52,473 bases of DNA from a bacterium (GTDB lineage: Bacteria; Patescibacteriota; Minisyncoccia; Minisyncoccales; CG1-02-41-26), in assembly GCA_030648255.1 (NCBI GenBank), contig JAUSHZ010000001.1:1-52473 (forward strand). Reading direction: 5' to 3'. The notes beneath the pieces are model-generated. The model did no database searches. It saw only the letters and a program-made list of their open reading frames with translations, and was not told the DNA's origin. Of this stretch, positions 34,801 to 43,506 are shown piece by piece. Position 1 is the first letter of the stretch; each line of letters begins with the position of its first letter. A program made the position numbers and the translations under genes.

Positions 34801-36420
34801 ATGACTAAGTATATTTTTATTATGGGAGGGGTTATGTCAGGTATTGGCAAGGGCATAACAACTGCTTCAATTGGAAGAATTTTAAAAGATAAAGGGTTTA
34901 TAGTTTCTGCTATTAAAATTGACCCTTATATAAATGTGGATGCTGGCACAATGAACCCTGTGGAGCATGGCGAAGTTTTTGTTTGTGATGATGGCTTGGA
35001 GTGCGACCAAGACCTTGGTAATTATGAAAGGTTTTTAGGGCAAAGTTTATCAACTGATAACTATATAACAACTGGCAGTATCTATCTTTCACTTATTCAA
35101 AGAGAAAGAAAAATGGAATTTGGAGGAAAGTGCGTTGAGGTAGTGCCTCATATTCCAGAAGAAGTAATCGCTAAAATAAAACGGCTTGAGAAAAAAGCAA
35201 AGGCCGATTTTATTTTAATTGAAATTGGAGGCACAGTAGGGGAGTATCAAAACCTTTTGTTTTTAGAGGCGGCCCGTATGCTAAAATTACGCCAGCCAAA
35301 TGATGTTTTGAGCGTTTTGGTGAGCTATTTGCCAATTCCCAATACAATTGGCGAAATGAAAACAAAGCCCACTCAATATGCTGTGCGGTCTTTAAACTCA
35401 GCTGGCATTCAGCCCGATTTTATTATTGCCAGAGCCGCCGTGCCAGTTGATGGTCCAAGAAAAAAGAAAATGTCTATTTTTTGCGGGGTTGATGAAAAAG
35501 ATATAATTTCAGCTCCCGACATTAAATCAATTTATGAAGTGCCCGTTAACTTTGAAAAAGATGACTTGGGCAACCGCATTTTAAAAAAATGCAATTTAAG
35601 AGCTAAAAAAAGCAATGGCTTGGACTGGAAAAGGCTAGTTAGCAATATCCACAATCCAAAAACCCAAGTTAAGATTGGCATTGTGGGCAAGTATTTTAAA
35701 ACAGGGGATTTTACTTTAATGGATTCTTATATATCAGTTATTGAAGCCATTAAGCATGCAAGTTTTCATTTTAAAGCCAAGCCCGAAATCACTTGGTTAT
35801 CAGCTGAAATTTTTGAGGAAAACCCAAAACTATTAGTTGAGCTAAAAAAATTCGATGGTATTATAGTGCCAGGGGGATTTGGCAATAGGGGAGTGGAGGG
35901 CAAGATTTTAGCAATTGAGTATGCCAGGAAAAATAAGATTCCGTTTTTTGGGCTTTGTTTGGGTATGCAATTAGCCACTATTGAGTTTGCTAGAAATGTT
36001 TGCGGTATAAAAAATGCTAACTCTATGGAATTTGATGAAAAATGTGAGTCAGTGATTGATATGATGCTTGAGCAAAAAAGATTATTAAAAGAAAACAGGT
36101 ATGGTGGCACTATGCGACTGGGCGCTTATAATTGCAAATTAAAGCCTGGCACGATTAGCCGCAAGGCCTATGGCAGTGAAATAATATCTGAAAGGCACCG
36201 CCACAGATACGAACTAAATAACAAGTATAAAGAAATTTTAGAAAAAAGCGGGTTGGTAGTTTCGGGGGTGAACCCAGAGAAAGACTTAGTGGAAATTGTG
36301 GAATTACCCCGTTCCGTTCATCCGTTTTTCGTAGGCACCCAATTCCACCCAGAATTTAAATCCAACCCCTTAACACCCCACCCCCTATTCCGCGAATTTA
36401 TCCGCGCTTGTATAAAATAG
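34801..36420 (+). CDS. pyrG: CTP synthase
   Basis: A 539-residue protein of normal length. The synthetase domain starts YIFIMGGVMSGIGKGITTASIG and has KIDPYINVDAGTMNPVEHGEVF. The C-terminal glutaminase domain has the nucleophile Cys in FFGLCLGMQLATIEFARN and the His/Glu in TQFHPEFKSNP. It makes CTP from UTP and glutamine. It is preceded by the structured leader and followed by a terminator. Confidence 0.97.
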   Translation: MTKYIFIMGGVMSGIGKGITTASIGRILKDKGFIVSAIKIDPYINVDAGTMNPVEHGEVFVCDDGLECDQDLGNYERFLGQSLSTDNYITTGSIYLSLIQRERKMEFGGKCVEVVPHIPEEVIAKIKRLEKKAKADFILIEIGGTVGEYQNLLFLEAARMLKLRQPNDVLSVLVSYLPIPNTIGEMKTKPTQYAVRSLNSAGIQPDFIIARAAVPVDGPRKKKMSIFCGVDEKDIISAPDIKSIYEVPVNFEKDDLGNRILKKCNLRAKKSNGLDWKRLVSNIHNPKTQVKIGIVGKYFKTGDFTLMDSYISVIEAIKHASFHFKAKPEITWLSAEIFEENPKLLVELKKFDGIIVPGGFGNRGVEGKILAIEYARKNKIPFFGLCLGMQLATIEFARNVCGIKNANSMEFDEKCESVIDMMLEQKRLLKENRYGGTMRLGAYNCKLKPGTISRKAYGSEIISERHRHRYELNNKYKEILEKSGLVVSGVNPEKDLVEIVELPRSVHPFFVGTQFHPEFKSNPLTPHPLFREFIRACIK

Positions 36421-36421
36421 A

Positions 36422-36449
36422 AGAAGACTGGATCACGATCCAGTCTTCT
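36422..36449. terminator. Perfect hairpin between convergent genes
   Basis: AGAAGACTGGATC and GATCCAGTCTTCT form a perfect 13-bp stem with a 2-base loop. T-runs are weak, but the position between pyrG and the minus-strand deacetylase fits a shared terminator. Confidence 0.75.
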
Positions 36450-36461
36450 ATTAAATGTTGT

Positions 36462-37070
36462 TCAGAAAATAAACTCTTCAAGTCTAACAAGATTAAATTC
36501 TGATTTTAAAAATTCTAAAATACCAGGTAGTGCCCTTGTCATTTCTAATGGCCTACTTTTAAGCTCTTTCCATTTTTCACTTCCGTCGTGCAGGACAAGG
36601 ATAGAACCATTTTTCGTTTCCTCTTTTACGATTTTTTGGATATCTTCAGCTTTATTTTTCCAGTCTTTTGGCTCTACATCTGCCCCGACTATTTTAACCA
36701 ATCCTTGCTTGATAGGGTAATACCCTCGGCAACCTATTGTATTAAAATAAGGAGCCCTAATAAATCTCGTAGACTCCCCAATAATGGAAGAAATAACTCC
36801 TTCTGCTCTTTTAAAGTCGCCTTTCCTAAGCCACCTAGAAAGATGAGAATAAGTATGGTTGCCAATTGAATGGCCCTCCCTTACAACTCTTCTTACAATG
36901 TCCGGATACTTTTCTGCCCATTTCCCCAGGACAAAAAATGTTACCTTGACATCGTAGAAACGCAGTATGTCTAAAATCTCTTCGGTGCATGGTCCTGGGC
37001 CATCATCAAAAGTAATGGCCACTTGGTTCACTTCTCTCTTGCCATGATTATAAACTTTCAAAAATTTCAC
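36462..37070 (-). CDS. Polysaccharide deacetylase (NodB-like)
   Basis: A 202-residue protein with the NodB core: AITFDDGPGPCTEEIL (catalytic and metal Asp), IGNHTYSHLSRW (metal His-x3-His) and late ILVLHDGSEKW. It removes acetyl groups from peptidoglycan or other GlcNAc polymers. No signal peptide is visible, so it would act in the cytoplasm or the start is further upstream. GTG start with AGAGGTAGAG upstream. Its 5' region carries the 15-bp inverted repeat at 37120. Confidence 0.88.
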   Translation of the reverse strand: MKFLKVYNHGKREVNQVAITFDDGPGPCTEEILDILRFYDVKVTFFVLGKWAEKYPDIVRRVVREGHSIGNHTYSHLSRWLRKGDFKRAEGVISSIIGESTRFIRAPYFNTIGCRGYYPIKQGLVKIVGADVEPKDWKNKAEDIQKIVKEETKNGSILVLHDGSEKWKELKSRPLEMTRALPGILEFLKSEFNLVRLEEFIF

Positions 37071-37119
37071 TTTCTCTACCTCTCTTTTTGTTAAAAAACA
37101 AAGAAACGATTTTTCAGGT

Positions 37120-37169
37120 TATAGAAACAGAAATACCACTTAATGGTAAGTAGCATTTCTGTTTCTATA
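37120..37169 (-). terminator. Long hairpin downstream of rpmA
   Basis: TATAGAAACAGAAAT and ATTTCTGTTTCTATA form a 15-bp stem around a 20-base loop that can itself fold. It lies 28 bases after the rpmA stop and before the deacetylase, so it may be a terminator or an mRNA-stabilising structure. Confidence 0.6.
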
Positions 37170-37196
37170 GCAACGAAACAATGATTGCTAATTTTT

Positions 37197-37469
37197 CTAA
37201 ACAATGTCAACAACTTTGGCCTTTCTTTTTAGGCCTTGGAATGTAGTTTTTTGTTTGGTTTTAAATTTAACCGTTCCTTCTTTTAAAGCAAAAAGAGTGT
37301 AGTCGCTTCCTGTGCCTACATTTTTGCCAGCCAAGTATTTTGAGCCTCGCTGTCTAATAATAATGCAACCCGCCTTGGCTTTTTGGCCATCAGCCATTTT
37401 AACGCCGAGATATTGGGCATTTGAATCCCTACCTAATTTTGTTGATCCTTTCGCTTTTGTATGTGCCAT
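37197..37469 (-). CDS. rpmA: Ribosomal protein bL27
   Basis: A 90-residue bL27 starting [22 protein letters not shown], with the basic tail near the peptidyl-transferase centre, then [23 protein letters not shown]. No N-terminal extension that would need cleavage is seen. It is usually next to bL21 and obg; here it stands alone behind a structured leader whose TTTCTAACATG fixes the start. Confidence 0.97.
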   Translation of the reverse strand: MAHTKAKGSTKLGRDSNAQYLGVKMADGQKAKAGCIIIRQRGSKYLAGKNVGTGSDYTLFALKEGTVKFKTKQKTTFQGLKRKAKVVDIV

Positions 37470-37636
37470 GTTAGAAATTCTTAATGAATGAGTCCGCTTC
37501 GGGCGGACGAATGAATTTAGAAGTTCTTACACCCCGTGAAGTAAAATTTGTAATCAAATTTTAATTTTAAATTTTTTGCAAAAAATTTAAAATTACTTCA
37601 CTGGGGTAGAATCTCCATGAATTCAAACAACGCATT
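37470..37636 (-). promoter_or_regulatory. Structured leader element, copy G (rpmA)
   Basis: On the minus strand: a remnant of H0 (GTTTGAATTCATGGAGATTCT), H1 (37607-37531) with ACCCCAGTGAAGTA opposite TACTTCACGGGGT around two AT-rich hairpins, and H2 (37527-37472) with AGAACTTCTAAAT opposite ATTAAGAATTTCT plus inner GTCCGC/GCGGAC. Compared with dnaK, H1 changes GGAG to GAAG on one side and CTCC to CTTC on the other, and H2 changes TCGT/ACGA to TTCT/AGAA. These are compensatory pairs. Confidence 0.8.
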
Positions 37637-37642
37637 ATTTTT

Positions 37643-37810
37643 ATGATACTAAATTTACCTGAAAAAATCAAGCACCACAAGACCAATATCTTACTCGTTG
37701 TCATTGTTTTCTTACTAGTTTTATTAGCTTTTGGCGCTGGCATGATAACCCACTTCTACCTCTCTAAACCCCCACTTATCATCGAAACCCCATCAGGAGA
37801 AAAAAATTAG
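37643..37810 (+). CDS. Small single-span membrane protein
   Basis: A 55-residue protein: MILNLPEKIKHHKTNILL leads into a membrane span (about 16-37), then ITHFYLSKPPLIIETPSGEKN outside. Similar short N-terminal modules in related genomes carry a longer periplasmic domain, so this one could be truncated; the frame is clean, however. It is divergent from rpmA and shares the space occupied by the H0 remnant. A terminator follows. Confidence 0.6.
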   Translation: MILNLPEKIKHHKTNILLVVIVFLLVLLAFGAGMITHFYLSKPPLIIETPSGEKN

Positions 37811-37837
37811 AAAATTAAGATTAAGTTAAGAAAAAGA

Positions 37838-37867
37838 CGGATAACATGAATATCCGCTTTTTTTTGT
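37838..37867. terminator. Bidirectional terminator
   Basis: CGGATA pairs with TATCCG, with CTTTTTTTT on the plus side and an A-run on the other side that reads as a T-run for the minus-strand gene. Confidence 0.8.
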
Positions 37868-37886
37868 TTTCTTGATTTTAAGCACC

Positions 37887-38078
37887 CTAAAATTTCCAGA
37901 ACGGCCTATCTCTTACGATAGCATTTCGTATCATAAACAGAACTGCCGCTATTATGGGGCTGGCAAAGAAACATACTGTAATCAAAATGAAAAGTCCCAA
38001 AGAAAGTATTCCCAAAATTAAACAAAAAATATTTACAACCGCATATAGTATCCCGAGTAAGATCAATACTTTTTTCAT
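37887..38078 (-). CDS. Small two-span membrane protein
   Basis: A 63-residue protein starting MKKVLILLGILYAVVNIFCLIL, with two membrane spans and a basic tail VRDRPFWKF. The start at 38078 is chosen because GGAGG lies 9 bases upstream on the minus strand; an ATG at 38129 would put that site inside the gene. The function is unknown. Confidence 0.65.
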   Translation of the reverse strand: MKKVLILLGILYAVVNIFCLILGILSLGLFILITVCFFASPIIAAVLFMIRNAIVRDRPFWKF

Positions 38079-38195
38079 TGTAGAAGTCCTCCAATCTGTT
38101 GATTTGTTAAAGAAATTTTTATTGATCATTAAGAAAGTATCTTTTATTAGATTAGCATATTTTTTAAATTTTCAAAATACATGTGGCGGTTTTGA

Positions 38196-38274
38196 AAAAG
38201 TGTGTCAAAGTTAGCCGACTCGCCTTGCCGAAACCTTCGGCGTAGCGCAGGTCGGCACAGATTGACACACTTTT
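38196..38274. repeat. Nested palindrome downstream of xerC-like gene
   Basis: The outer arms AAAAGTGTGTCAA and TTGACACACTTTT are perfect over 13 bp. Inside are GCCGAC/GTCGGC and GCCGAAACCTTCGGC. The centre is GC-rich while the flanks are AT-rich. No gene lies at 38079-38302 apart from this. It could be a terminator, a mobile palindromic unit or a protein-binding site. Confidence 0.7.
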
Positions 38275-38302
38275 AGAAATTTTAGTGTTAGTGGGGGATT
38301 GG

Positions 38303-39262
38303 CTATTCTTTTAGGTCGCTACCGCTGTGGAATTTGTGGTGGATATCTTTTAGCTGTTTGGAAACAACATGGGTATAGATTTGAGTGGTTGATATATCGC
38401 TGTGGCCCAAAAATTCTTGTAAAGTCCTTATATCCACGCCTTTAGCCAACATATCAGTGGCAAAAGTGTGTCGTAAGGTGTGGGGAACTGTAAAAATAGG
38501 CACTCCAGCCCTTATAGCGTGCTTTTTAACGATACTTTCAATAGAACGAGTGGTTAAGCGCAAAGAGCCGTTTGTTTGACCCTTGTAGCGTATAAAAAGC
38601 GCCTTTTCAGTATCATTTTCCCGCGAATCTAAGTACTTTTTTAGCCACCGCAAGCATCTGGCGGAAAAGTATATTGGCCGAATTTTTCCTCCCTTGCCAA
38701 CAATACTTATTTCTAATTCATCCATTGCAGGGGGAATTTTTATTTGGTCTTTATCTAATGCCGAGAGTTCTGCCACTCTCGTGCCAGTGGAAAAAAGAGT
38801 TTCTAAAATAGCTCTATCCCGCAAGCCATTTTGAGAACTTATATTTGGGGCTAACAGCAATTTTTCTACTTGGTCTAAATTTAAAAATTTTACTTTTATA
38901 TCTTTTCTTTTTTTTGACAATTTTATTTTTTCTGAAGGCAAAGATAAAATATCTCGATCAGCAAAATAATTTAAAAGATTTCTTAAGGCAATTAAATAAT
39001 AATTTTGCGAAGATTTTTTTAAAGATTGATTGTTATTTTTATTTATATTTTTTGAAAGAAAAACTCGGTAGTCCCAAATAATTTCACTAGTGAGCTGGTG
39101 GGGGAGTAGGGAAGCCATATTTTTAGAAGTAAGCCAATCAGAGAATTTTTTTAACAGTCTATGATAGGTGAGTTGGGTTTTATTTCCTAAATTTTTCTCT
39201 ACATCAATATATTCTAAAAAATCTAAAATGTGATTTATTATGGGTTTGTCATTTTTTTTCAT
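38303..39262 (-). CDS. Tyrosine recombinase XerC/XerD-like
   Basis: A 319-residue protein. A SAM-like core-binding N-domain is followed by the catalytic domain with the conserved residues in order: Arg in LFSTGTRVAELSALD, Lys in IVGKGGKIRPIYF, His-x2-Arg in HTLRHTFATDML, His in FLGHSDISTTQ and Tyr in IYTHV. As the only such gene seen it may resolve chromosome dimers at dif alone, as single Xer systems do. No dif site is recognised in the window. Confidence 0.9.
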   Translation of the reverse strand: MKKNDKPIINHILDFLEYIDVEKNLGNKTQLTYHRLLKKFSDWLTSKNMASLLPHQLTSEIIWDYRVFLSKNINKNNNQSLKKSSQNYYLIALRNLLNYFADRDILSLPSEKIKLSKKRKDIKVKFLNLDQVEKLLLAPNISSQNGLRDRAILETLFSTGTRVAELSALDKDQIKIPPAMDELEISIVGKGGKIRPIYFSARCLRWLKKYLDSRENDTEKALFIRYKGQTNGSLRLTTRSIESIVKKHAIRAGVPIFTVPHTLRHTFATDMLAKGVDIRTLQEFLGHSDISTTQIYTHVVSKQLKDIHHKFHSGSDLKE

Positions 39263-39347
39263 ATCAGGGAAGTGGTTTTGTTTAGCCAGCTATTATTTGA
39301 CACTACACTTCGCTTAACCTGTATTCTGCGAAGTATAAGCTTATTAC

Positions 39348-39377
39348 AGTATAAGGATTAGCAAAGCCCTATGTCAA
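39348..39377 (-). promoter_or_regulatory. Promoter of the recombinase gene
   Basis: On the minus strand: TTGACA (39377-39372), an 18-base spacer and TATACT (39353-39348). A hairpin (ACTTCGC/GCGAAGT) lies between it and the gene. Confidence 0.8.
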
Positions 39378-39382
39378 CTCCT

Positions 39383-39682
39383 CTATCTGTGGAAAAGAAA
39401 ACTTTTTACTTTTCCCCAGGCAACGCCAAGTATTTTAAAAATATCTTGGCTGTATTCTTGCCTCTCCTCTGCCCAACCTTGTTTTAAGGTTTCTTTTAAA
39501 TGAGTTACAAGCTTCCCTTCCCATAAAACGCCAACTCCCCAATCATTAATTTTTTTCCAATCCCCCGTTATTCTTTGTAAAATGTTCTTGGCTTCGTCAT
39601 ATTGGGTTGTTGTAGTAGCCAAAGAAAATTGCGTTGGCAGTAAAACTATAAATATTAAAAAAAATAAAAAATTTTTTGTCAT
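39383..39682 (-). CDS. Secreted hypothetical protein
   Basis: A 99-residue protein with a clear signal peptide (MTKNFLFFLIFIVLLPTQFSLA) and a mature part beginning TTTTQYDEAKNIL, mostly helical, with several Trp and ending AWGKVKSFLFHR. The function is unknown. It follows gltX on the minus strand, separated by the palindrome at 39705. Confidence 0.65.
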   Translation of the reverse strand: MTKNFLFFLIFIVLLPTQFSLATTTTQYDEAKNILQRITGDWKKINDWGVGVLWEGKLVTHLKETLKQGWAEERQEYSQDIFKILGVAWGKVKSFLFHR

Positions 39683-39704
39683 CGTAGTGTAGGTTCAGTT
39701 TCCC

Positions 39705-39740
39705 GAAGCTCGGTTTTGGGCTCCCTAAAAACCGAGCTTC
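39705..39740. repeat. Palindromic element at the 3' end of gltX
   Basis: GAAGCTCGGTTTT and AAAACCGAGCTTC form a perfect 13-bp stem. The gltX stop TAG (39727-39725) and its last residues KLGF lie inside. The same palindrome, extended to 19 bp, is in murD at 44548-44596. Confidence 0.8.
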
Positions 39741-41236
39741 TCCAACTTTTCTATTGCTTGCTTAATTCTCTGTATTGTTTTTCCTTTACCCAAAACCTCT
39801 GCAATCTCAAATGGCCCAGCTGATGCTTTTTTCCCCGACAATACCACTCTTAGCGGCCAAAGTATTTTTCCCCTATCGCCAATTTCATTGGCAATGGGCA
39901 TTATTATTTCGTTTAGCTTTTCTTTTGTCCAATTCGACTCTTCTATGTTAGAAATAATATTAAGCAACTTGTCAAGGTTATCAATTATCTCGCTATCCCC
40001 TGCCCCTTTCCATATCAAAAGTTCTTTTTCGTATTCTAAATTTTCTTTAAAAAAGAAATCAATTAGTTCTGGAATTTCTGAAAGCTTTTTTAACCTTTCT
40101 TGATACAAGGCAACCATTGGAGCTATCTTTTCTATCGCTACTCCCCCGCCCGCATCGCTACGCCCGCTAACATCTGCGAAGTTGTGGCGGGCTTGCGAAG
40201 CGTTGCGGGCGGGCCCGCCTACCAACCCTGCGTCAGCTAAATAAGGCAAGCAAAGCTCTGTTAATTTTTCTAAGGGCATTTTCCTGATAAAATAACCGTT
40301 TAAAAAGTCCAGTTTTTGAGCGTTAAAAATAGCGCCTGATTTTTGGATTTTTTCAATAGAAAATTCTTTTTCTAACTCTTTTAATGAGAATATTTCTTCT
40401 TTGCCACCAGGATTCCAGCCCAGAAACGCAATAAAATTAACCACGGCTTCTTGCAAATAACCCTGCTCAATATAATCTGAAACTTTTGCTGCAATACTCG
40501 GGTCTCTCTTGCTTAATTTGGCTCTTTGTTGGTTAAGTATCAGCGGTAAATGGAGATACTGGGGTGGCTTAATATTTAGGGCTCCTGCTAACAGAATCTG
40601 GCGAGGGGTATTAGAAATATGTTCTTCTCCTCTAATCACATGGGATATTTGCATTTCAAAATCATCCACCACACAAGCAAGATTATAAAGAGGCTCGTCT
40701 AAGTTTTTAGCTATAACCATATCGCCAAACAAAGAAGCGTCATAAGTTATTTTTCCCTTTGAAAGGTCGTTAAAAGATATTTCTATTTCTGGAGTTCTAA
40801 ACCTTATTACTCCAGTCCTTATTTGGCCTTTTTGATTTTCCGCACAATCGCATTTATGAATATGAACTTGGTTTGGAGTTTTTACTTCTTGCGAGCAAGA
40901 GCACCAATAGGCATTTCCCTTGGCCAAAAGTTTTTCTATATATTTTTTATAAATCTCGCTTCTTTCAGACTGGCGGTATGGGCCGTATGGGCCACCTTTC
41001 TCTAAGCCCTCGTCGTAATCAAGGCCTAGCCAGTTCAAGGATTTTTTAATACTATCCTCCCACTCCTTTTTTGATCTAGTTTGGTCCGTGTCTTCAATTC
41101 TAATAATAAACTTGCCTTGATACTTTTTAGCAAATAAATAGTTAAAAAGCGCTGTTCTAGCTGAACCAATATGAAAAGGCCCAGTTGGCGATGGCGCCAT
41201 TCTTACTCGGATTTCTTTTTTTTGTTCATTAGTCAT
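39725..41236 (-). CDS. gltX: Glutamyl-tRNA synthetase
   Basis: A 503-residue class I synthetase. The HIGH motif is in MAPSPTGPFHIGSARTALFNYLF, KMSKS is KLSKR in QRAKLSKRDPS, and WNPGGKEEIFSLKELEKEF leads to the helical anticodon domain. It charges tRNA-Glu, and perhaps tRNA-Gln if a GatCAB route exists elsewhere. Residues about 342-364 (GPARNASQARHNFADVSGRS and on) come from a GC-rich palindromic insertion, and the C-terminal KLGF plus stop come from another palindrome. Confidence 0.94.
   Translation of the reverse strand: MTNEQKKEIRVRMAPSPTGPFHIGSARTALFNYLFAKKYQGKFIIRIEDTDQTRSKKEWEDSIKKSLNWLGLDYDEGLEKGGPYGPYRQSERSEIYKKYIEKLLAKGNAYWCSCSQEVKTPNQVHIHKCDCAENQKGQIRTGVIRFRTPEIEISFNDLSKGKITYDASLFGDMVIAKNLDEPLYNLACVVDDFEMQISHVIRGEEHISNTPRQILLAGALNIKPPQYLHLPLILNQQRAKLSKRDPSIAAKVSDYIEQGYLQEAVVNFIAFLGWNPGGKEEIFSLKELEKEFSIEKIQKSGAIFNAQKLDFLNGYFIRKMPLEKLTELCLPYLADAGLVGGPARNASQARHNFADVSGRSDAGGGVAIEKIAPMVALYQERLKKLSEIPELIDFFFKENLEYEKELLIWKGAGDSEIIDNLDKLLNIISNIEESNWTKEKLNEIIMPIANEIGDRGKILWPLRVVLSGKKASAGPFEIAEVLGKGKTIQRIKQAIEKLEKLGF
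40145..40213. repeat. GC-rich palindromic insertion in gltX
   Basis: CCCGCCCGCA and TGCGGGCGGG are perfect 10-bp outer arms; inside are CGCT/AGCG and GCCCGC/GCGGGC. It keeps the gltX frame and adds a 23-residue Gly/Ala/Arg/Ser loop. Base composition is unlike the host gene. Confidence 0.8.
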
Positions 41237-41288
41237 TTTTTAATTGGTGCTTATTTAGAAATTAGTAATTAGGTTAATTAGAAATTTA

Positions 41289-42392
41289 TTAAGTGAGGTA
41301 CTCGTTTAGATATTCGGCAATAATTTTTGTGGCTTTGGGCCTGCCAAATATTTTTGAATTTTCAGCCATCGTTGCCAAAGTTTCTGGGGACTCAAAAAGA
41401 AATTTTAGCTGCTGTATAAATAAATGCGGCTTTAGGTTTTGCTCCTCAATAACTTCACAGCACCCCAAATCTGAAACTTTATAGGCATTTTTTACTTGGT
41501 GGTCTTGAGCAGAACCCATTAAAGGAATTAAAATCATTGGCTTTCCAGCAGAGGCAATTTCAAAAATAGCTCCGCTCCCGGCCCGAGAAATAACAAGATC
41601 GCTTGCTGATAGAGCATTTGCCAGCTGTTTTTCATTTAGAAAAGCAAGGCAATGATAATATTGTTGTTGATCTTTTGTCAAAATCACATTGGCCTCAGCT
41701 TGAGCTTGCTTTTGGTTGGCAATTCCTGTTTGGTGGATAATTTCAAACTGATTTAGAATATCTGGCAAAATATCAATAACAATTTGGTTTATTGTTTGGG
41801 AGCCCTGCGAGCCACCTAAAACTAAAATTAATGGCTTCTTGTGGAGATTAAAGTTTTTCTCTGCGTCAATTTTATTGCCAGATAAAAGAGATAATCTGAT
41901 TGGATTGCCCAAACAAATTGTTTTATCTTTTGGAAAATATTCTGTGTCTGGAAAAGATGTGAAAATTTCCAAAGCCCATCTGCTGGTTATTTTCGAAGTA
42001 AGGCCTGGATCTATATCTGATTCTTGTAAAATAAAGGGAATTCTTAGCAAAAAAGAGGCCAGCGCAATTGGAAATGACCCATACCCGCCTTTGCTAAAAA
42101 CAACATCAGGAGCTGTGAAAAAAAGCCAAAAAAGAGATTGGATAACTCCAAGGGGCACTTTTAAAATATCTATAATGTTTTTAAAGGAAAAGTATCTTCT
42201 TATTTTCCCGCAAAGAATATTAACTACTTTTACATTTTCTTGCGCCAATAAAACTTCGCCGTGTTTATTTTTTGGCCCAGCATAATATATTTTTAGGTCC
42301 TCTCCCTGATAGATGCTTCTTATCTCTCTAATAACAGCCAATATTGGGAATATATGTCCAGCGGTTCCCCCGCCCGTGAATAAGATTTTCAT
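41289..42392 (-). CDS. murG: UDP-GlcNAc transferase MurG
   Basis: 367 residues from the ATG at 42392, chosen because MKILFTGGGTAGHIFPILAV is the standard start and an upstream frame would run into ftsW. It has LQESDIDPGLTSKI, LVLGGSQGSQTINQIV and SRAGSGAIFEIASAGKPMILIPL, the donor-binding motifs. It converts lipid I to lipid II on the inner membrane face. It is 4 bases after ftsW in the mraY-murD-ftsW-murG order. Confidence 0.96.
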   Translation of the reverse strand: MKILFTGGGTAGHIFPILAVIREIRSIYQGEDLKIYYAGPKNKHGEVLLAQENVKVVNILCGKIRRYFSFKNIIDILKVPLGVIQSLFWLFFTAPDVVFSKGGYGSFPIALASFLLRIPFILQESDIDPGLTSKITSRWALEIFTSFPDTEYFPKDKTICLGNPIRLSLLSGNKIDAEKNFNLHKKPLILVLGGSQGSQTINQIVIDILPDILNQFEIIHQTGIANQKQAQAEANVILTKDQQQYYHCLAFLNEKQLANALSASDLVISRAGSGAIFEIASAGKPMILIPLMGSAQDHQVKNAYKVSDLGCCEVIEEQNLKPHLFIQQLKFLFESPETLATMAENSKIFGRPKATKIIAEYLNEYLT

Positions 42393-42396
42393 AAAA

Positions 42397-43506
42397 TTAA
42401 GCTTTTTTTGAGACGTTGAGCAGCAACCCCACTCCAATCAACTCTGCAATAATATGCGAGCCACCATAACTAAAAAATGGCAAAGGAATGCCCCCTAACG
42501 GTAAAACGCCTACTATTCCTCCTATATTAGCAAGAGATTGCAGAGTAATCCAGACGGTTATCCCTAATGCTAAGAATCCTTCGAATGTTTGGCCCTTGTT
42601 TTTAGCAATTTTTAATCCCAAAAAACAAATAAACAAAATAAGAGAAATCAAAAAAAGAGCTCCTAAAAAACCAAGCTCTTCAGCCACAATAGCAAAAATA
42701 GAATCAGTTATTGATTCTGGCAAAAAAAACTTTTGTCTGGAAAGCCCTAAGGCAAGGCCAGTTCCAACTCCCAATATTCCTCCAGAGCCAATAGCGATTT
42801 TTGCTTGGATTAATTGCAAGCCATTTCCCATTGGGTCACTGTGGGATTTAAACATACTAATAATCCTATTTAATCTATATGGCTCCAATATGGTAGCAAT
42901 GGAAAAACCAATTGCTCCTATACCCGCCATTATAGCAAAATGCCATAGAGGAGCTTTTGAAGCAAGGTACATTGAAGCCCCGATTAAACAAATAATTGCT
43001 AAAGTGGTCATGTCTGGCTGCAAGATTAACCCAGCAAAAAGCGTTCCCATTATAATTAAAAACGGCCACAAAGAAGTTTCAAGTGCATTCTCTTTTTTAT
43101 GTTGACCCCTTGAAGCAAGCCAGGCAGCTAAATAAAGAATAAAGGTTATTTTTAAAAATTCTGATGGTTGAAAAGAAAACCCCGAAAATCCCGGTAAATG
43201 AATTTGGCGTAAAGCCCCCTTTGCTTCAATGCCAATGCCTGGAATAAAAACCAGAAAAATCAATATTACATTTATTAAAAATAATACTGGCCCTATTTTT
43301 CTTAAAAATTTTACAGGCGATTTATATGCCACGATTCCCAGAATTCCTCCAATAACAACCATTATAAGTTGATGTAAAAATAGATACCAAATATTTCCGT
43401 AATTTTGCAATGAAATAGCAAACGAAGTTGTGCCCATGACAAATAATCCAAAAATCAAAAGGATGCTAAATAAACACAAAATTAAATAATCAGGTTTTTT
43501 TGACAT
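42397..43506 (-). CDS. ftsW: SEDS glycosyltransferase FtsW
   Basis: 369 residues from the ATG at 43506 (MSKKPDYLILCLF); a longer frame would overlap murD by 119 bases. About ten membrane helices, with SEDS motifs FQPSEFLKITFILYLAAWLA, FLPESITDSIFAIVAEELG and the C-terminal LPFFSYGGSHIIAEL. It polymerises glycan strands from lipid II. By operon it is FtsW, but as the only SEDS protein in the window it might also serve the MreCD-PBP2 complex. Confidence 0.94.
   Translation of the reverse strand: MSKKPDYLILCLFSILLIFGLFVMGTTSFAISLQNYGNIWYLFLHQLIMVVIGGILGIVAYKSPVKFLRKIGPVLFLINVILIFLVFIPGIGIEAKGALRQIHLPGFSGFSFQPSEFLKITFILYLAAWLASRGQHKKENALETSLWPFLIIMGTLFAGLILQPDMTTLAIICLIGASMYLASKAPLWHFAIMAGIGAIGFSIATILEPYRLNRIISMFKSHSDPMGNGLQLIQAKIAIGSGGILGVGTGLALGLSRQKFFLPESITDSIFAIVAEELGFLGALFLISLILFICFLGLKIAKNKGQTFEGFLALGITVWITLQSLANIGGIVGVLPLGGIPLPFFSYGGSHIIAELIGVGLLLNVSKKA

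Noticed and set aside
38303-39262. Recombinase as an integrase of a prophage or integrative element
   Set aside because: No phage or transfer genes, no tRNA-derived attachment repeats and no flanking direct repeats were seen; a chromosomal Xer role is simpler.
42488-43105. Long open frame of 205 codons antisense to ftsW
   Set aside because: It mirrors the FtsW membrane helices on the other strand and lacks a ribosome site or promoter.
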